This document shows positions 33,192 to 43,121 of a DNA stretch of 64,000 nt, piece after piece; the first letter of the stretch is position 1, and each line of letters begins with the position of its first letter. Source of the DNA: Pseudoscleropodium purum (Eukaryota > Streptophyta > Bryopsida > Hypnales > Brachytheciaceae); contig OZ017804.1 in the NCBI GenBank assembly GCA_963969395.1, forward strand, positions 10,850,001-10,914,000, in the 5' to 3' direction. The translations under genes and the position numbers were made by a program. The notes beneath the pieces are model-generated. The model saw only the letters and a program-made list of their open reading frames with translations, did not search any database and was not told the origin of the DNA.

Positions 33192-35853
33192 TCATACGCG
33201 CTTTATGCTGAACCTTTCCATCACAGACTGCTGAAGCTTCTGCCACAAATCCACAGCAATGCAGATTGGGCCCTTGGGTATGGAACCCTCCTTCTCGGTC
33301 TCTGCAGAGCTTTTCCTGGGAGCCGGGTGAACAAGGCCCCCTACCCAGCCTTCCTTCGGAAACGACTGTTGCAAGAATGCGAACTCATGTCAGGGCCATG
33401 CACAGGCAAGTGAACTTGGACAGCAAGACAGTGAAGAGGTGAAAAGTATCATTGCAAACTGGCGAGACAAGAAACTATACACAAAGTCACATATGTTGAT
33501 TGTCTATACATAACCTGTACAGCAATTTGTAAACGCCAGTTTATGGAGCTGATAGTTTGGAATGGAATACCACTTTAGTTGCAAAAAAGTCGAACGTAAC
33601 TACTTCTAAGCAAGAGAAGTTCAAAACCGTCACTTCTTATAGAAAATCTCACCTGTTGAATGCCAGTTAGGTTCTGTGTTGCTCGGTCTTCAGCGCCACG
33701 AAAGACGTTCCAATTCGGGATCATCTCCCATTCCTCCCTTGGCTCGTGTTGCATCAAGAGGCGACCCCGGAAGGTTGTCACTCCCAATCTGGGCCTTTCC
33801 TCGTCTGCTGCATCAGCTGCTTCTGGTCTTCATGACTCGAGGTGATTCATGCCAGGACCACACAGCCAAGTGAGACGGATTCGCAGACATTAGAAAGTAT
33901 TATTACAAACTGGGAGGGACAAGAAATTGTGCACAACGTTGCACAACGTTGACTTCCTTAACATAACCTCTCCACCAGTTAAGAAAGGCAGTCTGAAAAC
34001 TCAATTCATGAGAAACCAAGAGCTGCCAGCTTGGAACGAAACACAAGCTCGGTTGTAAGAATCAAACAGATTTATTCTTGAACTAAACAAGGACAAACCA
34101 TCCCTTGTTTAAACAAGATCTCACCTGTGAACGTCACCTGATTTCTGGGTGGTTAAGCCTTCAGGAGAAGACTTTGCTTTGGGAACCTCCACTTTGTCGT
34201 GCCGGGTAACTCGGGGTCGCTGGAGAGGCTCTCCACTGAAGCGAAGGTCGATTGGTGCACCCGGCACTGCGACTCGCATGTCGGCGTAGGCCGGGTCGCA
34301 GGTTTCACGGGCGTACATGGAGCACCGTTCTTGGGCTGATACTAAGCATCCTCGCATTTCCCTCGCCTCGCATTCCTCCCTTTTGGATTGATCCTCAACC
34401 TCTGCGTTGTGTAAACAATCTAAAATAAGAAACAGTTCTTCCAGAAGATAATTGCAGGACTGAGAATCTGTTGATAGCAACGAAATTGGCCTGCATCTTG
34501 AGATGGCCAGGTGTTCGAAGTAAAGCCAAACACTAATATATATTAGATGGTTGCAAGCATCCAAAGCAAGTCTATAGCAAGATTAACCCCTGAGCGCCCC
34601 GACGCCTCAAATCTGGCCTTTCAAAATTGAAAGATTGCCTTGTTTTACTATGATAATCTTTTCAACCATTCGGTAAAATCATTTATCCATTTCAAATCAA
34701 TTATCCATTACCCCGCAACTCCAGGCCAGTCTCCACTACCGATCGGTACGGTCAGTTTCTGTGGATCTGTTTTGGGTGCCAGTTTGACTGGAATGAGTTC
34801 AGAAGGGTCTGGATTTCGATAAACACACGCTAGGCGCTCAGGGATTAAACATCAAAGGCGTACGAATATTTGCAAATTTATGGCCCAGCATTGTGTCTAC
34901 CATCTAAAATATTCAAGAAGAGAAACAAGTCTTTCAGAAGATGAGAAAACAGAGAATTAGTTGACGGGAAAGCAGTCGGTCACGAGGACGTTTCAGAACC
35001 CTAAACCCTAAATCAAAAGGGCAGTCTGACTTCCGAGGAGGAAACCCAGTACACTACGGTTTCCTAGGCTCAATGCTTTGAAGACTTCCTGCCTCCGAAG
35101 ACTCCCGGTCTTAGGTTCAGAGTGCTCTTCGAAGACCCTCATAAATCACAAACCCGACCTGACAAACCCTACAGAACACCTCAACAAGTAGGGGATTGTC
35201 ACAAGAATGGTCGCAATGCATTGATGGGTCTTCCTAATAAACAGATTAAAATACAGGTTCCTTAAGGGTTGGTCTCATTGGACCTTAGGTTTTCACAAAT
35301 AAACTAAGGTCTCTATACTTCAGAAAGGAATAGGATGCCTTCCATTCTCTATAGAACGCTAGTTCCCTCTTATACATCCAATACCTCTAAATGCATGACA
35401 ACGGTGCATAATGTTGATTTCAGGTGAGGTGTTCATGACAGACACCAACACACACTTTGAATGGCCGCAAACCTAAGCATGGAACAACAACAAACCCACA
35501 CTTTGAATTGCAGCACGTATCCCAGGATAGTAGCAACCTGAGGGCAAGAAGGGAAGAGAAGCCTTCCACCACGGTCGCCCGCACCCTTGCGCAGCACTGA
35601 TGGAGCACCCGAGCTTCGCTCCAGCTTGACATTGCGTCTCAATCTTCTCCTTACACGTTCGCCACGCTCTTTGCCATGCCGCCTCGCTCCGGAATGCAAG
35701 CACGTAGGGCCCCTTGGAAAGGTCGTCGCCTTGCCCGGCAGGAACGGGTATTCTTGCCAAGGGGCGGACAGGATCAAAGGCAATCACGGTTTCGAACGGT
35801 GAAAGACCGACTTGACGTGCCTCCTTGCCTGGAAGCTCCAGGTTGGGATTCAT
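33192..35853 (-). CDS. Cys-rich plant protein of unknown function with repeated 3' exons
   Basis: Predicted exons 35853-35538, 34401-34138 (or 34125), 33822-33653 and 33365-33192 keep one frame and give about 307 residues. The ATG at 35853 follows an in-frame TGA. Exon 1 reads GPYVLAFRSEAAWQRAWRT, then CKEKIETQC, GAKLGC and GCGRPWW; exon 2 continues with EECEAREMRGCLVSAQERC and ARETCDPAYADMR. The spaced cysteines suggest disulfides or metal binding. I do not recognise a named family. Exons 3 and 4 are basic and low in cysteine, and their flanking introns resemble those of the TRM-like gene. The exon 2/3 junction is uncertain: the strong donor at 34125 is phase 2, while the better acceptor at 33822 needs phase 1, which donor 34138 supplies. 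An acceptor after the GAG ending about 33833 would instead give an early stop. Confidence 0.58.
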
Positions 35854-35875
35854 CGTCGAGCTTAGGGTTCACCTG

Positions 35876-37010
35876 GAAGAATCCATAATCAAATACACTT
35901 TTATTCAGACACCAACTTAACATTCTGGAATGGGAAGGCAGGGGGGTTCTTCTACAGTAGCACTGTAACAAAAACATATTCGTACTGCAGTGGCCCACAA
36001 TACATGGGCAAGCTTGCATTCAAGATATTCTAAAGGTGAAAGGAGCCCTGATTCATGGAAAGCAGAGGGGCCCCTGCCTTGAAGTTTCTTGAAGTTCAAG
36101 ACCAAGAAGGGAACCAGCAAGATTTCGAAATCCGAGTTGGAAACCACATTGCTGAGCATTCAAATACATGGATGGACGAATCGCCTCTCCAGCAAAATTT
36201 TGAATAGCACGCTCTCACCAAGTCAACCAACCCCTAAATTGGTGAAAATCGCAAGAAGACCTCTGATTAAACCGAAACTTATCCCAAGCTTTTGAAATCC
36301 GAGGTAGAATACAGATTGTTGAACACGCTGTTCAGAATTTAAATATATGAATGCATGAATTTGCATCTTTAGCAAAAGCGAGCTCATCCAAACCCTAAAT
36401 TGGTGAAGATTGCCAAGACCTTTGATTCTCTAGTTCCATCAGAAACTTATCCAGAATTCTAAAATCCAAGTCGGAATATGCATTATTGAACGTGATTTTC
36501 AGCATTTGAAAACACGAACAGAAAATTTGCATCTTCAACTGATTAAAGCGAGCTCTCACCACATTATCCAAACCCCAAATTCATGAAAAATCGCCAAAAC
36601 CTTCGATTCACCCGTACAATCAGAGTGAAATTGAGCGCAATCTTTCTATCATCTCTTTGAGAAGAACGAGAAGAAACAGAATTGGAATCTAAAGGACTGC
36701 TATTCTCCCCAAGATAACCAAGAATCTCAACAAAATGTGCATCCAAGACCACGAGTAACACTCTGAAAGTAACCCAGAGAACTCAACTACAAATCCAGTC
36801 ACGGAAAGAGAATGCTTGAACTAACTCACATAAAAAAAAGAGAAGAACATTCGGTACAAACGATGGCGGACATGGCCTCGTAAATTTTACGAGAACTGCA
36901 GCAGCTCCTGCAACGATGGATCCAAGGAAGCTCGAGAATGGCCCAGATGCTCAAATTTGGGACTCTATGAAAATGGCTTGGTAGATGGATGAATTTTGGA
37001 TGGATGAATT
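35876..37010 (-). other. 5' UTR intron and leader exon of the Cys-rich gene
   Basis: Upstream of the start, a good acceptor (tcttccag, ending at 35873) precedes GTGAACCC. A GTGAGT donor lies near 36828, after a GC-rich leader-like block (36840-37010). In that block a short frame (MSAIVCTECSSLFFM) would act as a uORF. The intron would be about 950 bp. Confidence 0.4.
36121..36625 (-). repeat. Three-copy ~165-bp tandem repeat in the predicted 5' UTR intron
   Basis: Units start at about 36126, 36294 and 36459. Each carries, in order, GAAATCCGAGT, TTGAACACG/TGAGCATT, AGCGAGCTC or ACGCTCTCACC, CCAAACCCTAAATTGGTGAA, and CGCCAAAACCTTCGATT. Confidence 0.85.
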
Positions 37011-37069
37011 TGTGCAAAGATTTTCAAGTTCTCAGTAAATAATAAAAAATAATTTATACAATAAAAACA

Positions 37070-37450
37070 AGGTAGAGGGTCCATGAAGCAATTATCTACT
37101 AATTGATTGAATTTTGGGGAAGCTAAATTCTTTAAAATATTTTTCTATAACTTTTCCTTGAAAGATAAATAGAATTAGTATTTATTTTAAGGCATTTCAC
37201 ATTTTTTTGGACCTTTGTCAACTTAGTTATGAATTGTTGAAGTAGAAATGGCATAAGGTTCTATAAAAAGTTCATTATTGGTTCATTCAAACTTTAATAT
37301 GTACTTCAATGAAAGATGATACTTTTAGAACTTGGTCACTTTTAGCATGTTCTACATTATTAGTAATATCAAAAAAATTTAATTAAAAATCACTATTTAA
37401 TCCTATGAAAGTAATTTTTGAGGAAATAGGACAGATTCATTTAGATCAAG
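37070..37450 (+). repeat. Dispersed repeat copy (see 29.17 and 51.7 kb)
   Basis: Contains TTGAATTTTGGGGAAGCTAA, AAGATAAATAGAATTAG, GGCATTTCACATTTTTTTGG and TTGGTCACTTTTAGC, collinear with the other copies. Confidence 0.55.
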
Positions 37451-38555
37451 AAGGGCTATTATTGATAAATAATAGGGGGCCATTGGCACATGCTTGTTGG
37501 ATAATTATTATTTTCTACAAGTAACAAATGATATGCAATTTTCATAAGTGATGCTATGCCCATTGAATGCTTGTTAACATGGATGAAGTATTTGTTGTTC
37601 TTCAACCAAAAGGCGCTATAATAATATTCATGTGCATTATCCAATGGTGTGCTATTATTGTTCATGTATTGGATTTCTACTCTTTTTTGGACTCATGGCT
37701 TTAAAACATGTCCTATTCTGGTCTTAGGTTTTTTGATTGTTTTATGGATTAATGTCATATTTGTGAGAAAATAGAATGCAATAAGACAAGTGTGATCAAC
37801 TTGATCTTAAGAAGATGATCACAATAAGCTTAAGCCTTGGTTTAAGTACACTTGGGTTCTAACCCTAATACAATATGAATAGGTGATGGATGATATTCAT
37901 CCCTAGAATGAAACCCTATTAGGAATGTCAATAATATTTTTTGGCACTTCATTAACTTCTAGAAGACTCAATGACCATTGAATGTACATAGGTGACATTG
38001 GGTAGGTGCTTACAAACTTATATTGTAATAGAAGTCCTTCAACTTTTGATACAAGGTGTGAACATGTATCACCTAATTTTTTTTTCTTGAAATCAAGTGC
38101 TTTAATCAAAAGTAATGCTTCTTTAAACTTTTGCAGCAATTTGTATAGCATTGGATAGCACATGCAAATATCCTCCTATAATTTTGAAATTTGGCAAGTT
38201 TATAATTTATATGATACAAAATACAAATGTCTCAAAAAATGACCATGTATAGTGTAAAAATCTCACTCTAGGAAGAGTTAAAGTTTATTGGCCCTATTGA
38301 GTAAGGTTAAAGAAAAAAAATTCTTCTAACTTCAAACATTATAATCTTTCAATTTATATGGTTACAATTTTTGAAATTTTCTCTATACATTTCTTTAGTA
38401 GTTTAGTACAAATTTGTATGATTGAATTTTGAAAAATAAACTTAATGTTTTCATTTTATTGTCATTATCCTAAAAAGTGTTAATTCTTTACAATTTGTGC
38501 CCAAATTATACCTCAATCCCTAAGGCATGAAAGCAATTGTATTGTAACTTGTAGT
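37451..38555. other. AT-rich intergenic DNA, nothing recognised
   Basis: No protein-like frame and no array. Confidence 0.45.
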
Positions 38556-38826
38556 CATTAGAGGATTTCTAGGCCCTCGAGAGGGCTATTTCAAGTATGT
38601 GCATTGCAAACTCCCCCCTTGTAGTTTTTTGGGAACGGTTGGTCCCAACAAAATAATAATTATAATAATAATCTTGAAATGCCGAAAAAAATTGAAAAAA
38701 AATTTTCATTTTTTTCGAATGTGGTAGTCACTGTGCCACATCAACGAGCTCCCATGGCCCTCTGTAGGACTGTTCTCACAATTTGAAAACTCACAGTCCT
38801 CCCAAGGGCCCATAAACCTTCTAATG
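38556..38826. mobile_element. CATTAGA-type MITE
   Basis: 271 bp. The left end CATTAGAGGATTTCTAGGCC and right end GGGCCCATAAACCTTCTAATG form imperfect terminal inverted repeats. The core is A/T runs followed by GTGCCACATCAACGAGC. Confidence 0.75.
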
Positions 38827-39412
38827 TCTAATAGTCAAATGCTAAACTTCACTATTTGATTTTATATAATATATATAATAACAATCTAGAAATGCAAATT
38901 TACACTACATGACATGTCTAGGTTATACATGTTACTAGCACATTTCTTTTTGTAAAATAGTATCACATTCTACCTAAAAGAATTAATTTGGCTATTATAT
39001 AGTGAAAAATCACAAAGTTTTTTGCCAAAAATCTGGAAATGGGATTGCTAAATTGTCAATGAAAGTAAATTTAAGAATATGTGATATGTACTAATACAAT
39101 ATTTTCTATCTAATATGTAGACAAATTATGTTGAAATTTGGGGTATCATTATAATATTTTATATGGCTACTTAGACACTTCATAAACGATGAAGAAAGAA
39201 GTGTTGTATGTCACCCCTATTGATAGATTTCAATACCAATTGTGCCTTGTCAAGCTCAAATCCTTACATATTTATGTGTTTTCTTTGTTTTATTGCCATC
39301 TTTCCAATAATTTCCTATCTTTCCTCATTTCCCTATTTAGAACCATTTTACTAGAATACCACCATTTTAATGAAATAATTATTTGAATTATCCTATCATT
39401 TTTCAAGCGAGC
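38827..39412. other. AT-rich intergenic DNA between two MITEs
   Basis: Nothing recognised. Confidence 0.4.
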
Positions 39413-39680
39413 CATTAGAAGAGTTTTGGAGGGCCCAGAAGCTTGTTTCGGGCCTATTTTTCCCCGCAGCGAGGAGAACAGTCCACTGTTAGAATTTTCT
39501 TTTTCATAAAAATAAAAATAAAAATTTAGTCTCCAAATGCAAAAAAAAAATTCAAAAAAAAATTTGGTCAATGATATGGCAGGGTCTCAGCCTCGTCAGA
39601 CTGCTACACCGAACCTGTTTCTTGCGTTTGCAGGTTGTGATAACTTGCAGGCATCCGGAGGCCCCCAAAATCTTCAAATG
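39413..39680. mobile_element. CATTAGA-type MITE
   Basis: 268 bp. CATTAGAAGAGTTTTGGAGG at the left and CCCCCAAAATCTTCAAATG at the right form terminal inverted repeats. The A/T-rich core resembles the copy at 38556. Confidence 0.75.
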
Positions 39681-39884
39681 TCTTTGAATCTCTTCTTGTC
39701 CATAAATTTACAAGTTATAACTAGTTTATAGGCATGTAGCTTTGCATCGATATTAGTGTACCTACGAGGATTTTGATTGATCAGTTTGGAATAGTGATAC
39801 TAGCTTACACATTCATAAATTATATATTGCCTTATCTTGTCGCTTTCTAGCCCAAACAAGTTTTTTGAATCTCTTGTCCATAAA

Positions 39885-40067
39885 TACTAAAAGAAACCTG
39901 CGTTTTAGATGATGAATTTTAGGTGACATTTAATATAACAACCGGTGTTTTTATGTCAACAATAGTGTCTGCCATAACATTAAAAATGTTATGGCAGACA
40001 CTATTGTTGACATAAAAACACCGGTTGTTATATTGAATGTCACCTAAAACATAGATTTCTTCTAGTG
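39885..40067. mobile_element. CACTA-derived fold-back MITE
   Basis: 183 bp. The left end TACTAAAAGAAACCTGCG and right end (reverse complement CACTAGAAGAAATCTATG) resemble CACTA termini. It is flanked by AAA on both sides, consistent with a 3-bp target duplication. The inner 39921-40045 is a near-perfect palindrome with arms of about 60 bp (starting AGGTGACATT, with CAACCGGTGTTTTTATGTC) and a loop of a few bases. Confidence 0.85.
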
Positions 40068-40674
40068 AAATTTACAAGTTACAACTAGTTTGTAGGCTTG
40101 TAGCTTTGCATCGATGCTAGTGTGAGAGGGTTTTAATTGATCAGCACAAGACACGTTCATGAATTATATACTAAATTATCCCATCACTTTCCAAGCCACT
40201 CGAGCTCTTTGAGTATATTATCTATAAATTTACATGTAATATATATGCTTGTAGCTTTGCGTCAATGTTAGTGTGAGAGGGTTTTAATTGATCAACATAG
40301 GACAATGATACTAGCTTACATTCTTAGAGCATCCCCATGCATCCTACAAAACAGATGACTTTATATGAGAGGTTGGCAAAACTACCCCACCCATTTGGCA
40401 AAAGGGATGACAACTATAGCAGCCAAGTGGCAAAGTGACCTTGCATTGGCAAAAATGGGTCATTTTGCCAACCTCTTCTTGGCCTCTCTTGTGACTAACA
40501 AAACATAATGAAACAAAGCAATGTTCAATTTCCACAATATGAGGGATTTTGGAGGAGTTACCGAGTTGAAACAGTTTCACTTGTTGTGGCACTTTGGCGC
40601 AAATTTGATAGAAGTTCAACATTTGCTTCAAGTCATGATTTATTTACTCATGGTTCTCTTGATTTTTTTTCTCT
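40068..40674. other. Intergenic spacer between MITEs
   Basis: Contains a repeat of TTGTAGCTTTGCATCGATGYTAGTG, seen at about 39736, 40098 and 40250, so this stretch is itself locally duplicated. No gene. Confidence 0.4.
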
Positions 40675-40890
40675 CACTAGAAAGAGCCTATGTTTTTTTG
40701 GATTTTCCCATGTCTAAATTAACAAAATTTCCTAGACATCTATTTTAACAAGCTGTGTTTTTATGTCAACAATTACGTCGACTATAACATAAAGATGTTA
40801 TAGTGAATGTAATTGTTGACATAAAAACATGGCTTGTTACATTAGATGTCTAGAAAAATCCATCAACTTAGACACAGATTTCTTCTAGAG
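40675..40890. mobile_element. Second CACTA-derived fold-back MITE
   Basis: 216 bp. Ends are CACTAGAAAGAGCCTATG and, reversed, CTCTAGAAGAAATCTGTG. It has a long inverted repeat starting TAGACATCTA and shares GTGTTTTTATGTCAACAAT with the element at 39885. The flanking triplets TCT/TTT do not match perfectly. Confidence 0.8.
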
Positions 40891-42013
40891 TTTGTTCATT
40901 CGATTCTTTCAATCCTTGGCTCATTTAATTCTTTCAATCCCCGATTGATTTTGATGATTCATTATAATAATTTAGGTTGATTTCGATGATTTATTTAAAA
41001 TTGAACTTGGAGCACTATACAACCAAAACCAAATCACTGGAAGAATTCATAAAATAATTCAACTTGTGTTTCAATTTGTCTTGTTGAAAGAATTGTCCTA
41101 AGAGGTTTATTGTGTTTGTAGTCTACACAACTAATAACTTCAGAATGTTACAACCTACAATCCTTTTCATAGCCCTATCATAGCTTGCAATCCTAGGGAG
41201 AACTTTCCATTAATAATCTGAATATACTAAAGAGGATTGGCTTCTTAACATTGAATGGGTGGGACGCACTCAACTACCGGGCTTACAAAAAGGATGGAGC
41301 CACATTTTGCCAACCAATAATCCTCTGCATTTTGGAAGTTGGGTGGGGATGTTCTTAGAGCTTGATTAAGCCTCATTCGATTTATTAGATTCTACATTAG
41401 CTATTGCATCGTAGGCTATAAGTGATCTCAAATGTGCTTATAGAAAAGCCCAGTCTAGAAGGTGGGAGTCCATGATCATAATGCTAGTTACATGCAAGTC
41501 TAGGTGGTGTAACAAAGGCAACGGGAAATGTATGAGACTTCATTTTTTTCTTATCTTTAGACGATGCCAAGAATGTTTTCTAAATTGAAGCTCATTATTG
41601 TAAGAAAATGTGTTACATCAATTATTTGGCTATCAAAGATATTAATGACATGTTTGAGATTCCTAAGTTTGATTTTCAATGGCAATCCATTATATGAAGC
41701 TAAACTTGTGTTATTGAGTGATCAAGTTATCGATCACTCAAACTTTATGTAGAGTGCCTACACATTGGAAGACCTTAGGAAAGCACCTTCAAAGTTCAAC
41801 GGGGCACCAATTGGATGTCCTTGGTAAAACTCATGGTAACCTCATCAACACTCTTAGGGAACAAATTGTTTGTGATTCATTTCAAGTGTGAATAATGCTA
41901 AAGAAAAATTCCTATCTCAAAAATTGAAACACTACTTTAGAAGCTCAAAATGTTGATTTAGTGACTTGCAACATTGAATTGGAAACCTTAAACTCTACAT
42001 TGCAACATCAAAT
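40891..42013. other. Intergenic DNA, nothing recognised
   Basis: Short frames only, with no recognisable domain. Confidence 0.4.
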
Positions 42014-42181
42014 CACTACAAGAGAATAATGTTTGAATTGACTAAACAATGTCCTAATTGACTAAACAATGTCCAAATTGATAAAAAAATGTCCTAATTA
42101 AAAAAAAATTGATAAAAATTGTTTGAACTGACAAGCTCAAATTGACTAAAAATGTTCAAATTGACTGTTTTTTTTGTAGTG
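42014..42181. mobile_element. CACTA MITE with a tandem-repeat core
   Basis: 168 bp with terminal inverted repeats CACTACAAGAGAATAA and (reversed) CACTACAAAAAAAACAG. It is flanked by perfect 3-bp AAT duplications (42011-42013 and 42182-42184). The interior is repeated AATTGACTAAACAATGTCC units of 19-21 bp. Confidence 0.87.
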
Positions 42182-43121
42182 AATTGCAGGGCAAGTACCA
42201 CCCTATGAAGGCAACATATTTGATGAAGATTTTCTTTAGTTAGATGATCTTGTATTCACTTTTGGAATTTAGGTTTAGCAACAAACATATCTTAGGATGT
42301 GCTGCGAAACTTTTAGATGATGTTCTATACACTTTGTGAATTTTGTTTTAGATGTACGTATATACTTTGGCCGGTATATGTCTCGGGACACCATGAAACT
42401 TGTAGTTGATCTTCTATCATATATGGAGTACTTATTAGCAATGCATTTTTTTCTTGTGTGACTAAAGAATAAAAAGTTTCTTCAACGTGTCATGACAGTC
42501 TGTATTCATGATCTCATATATATTGATTTCTTGTATATTACAATGTAGCCAGCAGACACATTCGATAACTTTCATTTCACGTCAAGGTTGAAAAAACCTG
42601 TTTTACAGTTCGCTCATTGGTTGCCACGTTCAAACCTCAGAATTATTGGTTTGGAAGAAATTCCCAAAAATGAATTCCAGAACTGACAACCGTAAATTTG
42701 ATAATAGACAATTTAGACTATCATCGGTTACGCTGCTTAAGAAGAGTTGTCGGCACCAAACTTCACTTTATATAAGATGGGATATATTCAAGCACCTTTT
42801 GGGTCCTACTTATAAATAGAATCAGTAGAATAAGCAAAAAATGCATAGAGGACCAAAGGAGACAAATGCAACATCGTTGCACACCAATTTTTGTCGACGA
42901 ACTTCACGTATTTCGAGTATCTGATTCTCTCAGGAATAGAAAGTCAAAGAAGGAAAGATAGATTCGTTGACATATTACACCGCCTAGACACAGGTTGTAC
43001 TAGCTAATATTATTTGGTGTCCAAACCAAAGAATGGTTTTTACTTGTCTCTAGAAGTCATACATTTTCAGGTACTAATTCCTGAGTGCTGAGTCCAGCAT
43101 CAGTGTTTCCATTACATCACC
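42182..43121 (-). other. 3' flank of SECA1
   Basis: AT-rich, becoming GC-richer from about 42540. The last several hundred bases are probably the 3' UTR of the minus-strand SECA1 gene. Confidence 0.4.

Noticed and set aside
34980..35020. Possible interstitial telomere (AAACCCTAAACCCTAAA-like)
   Set aside because: Only about two units; too short to be more than a telo-box.
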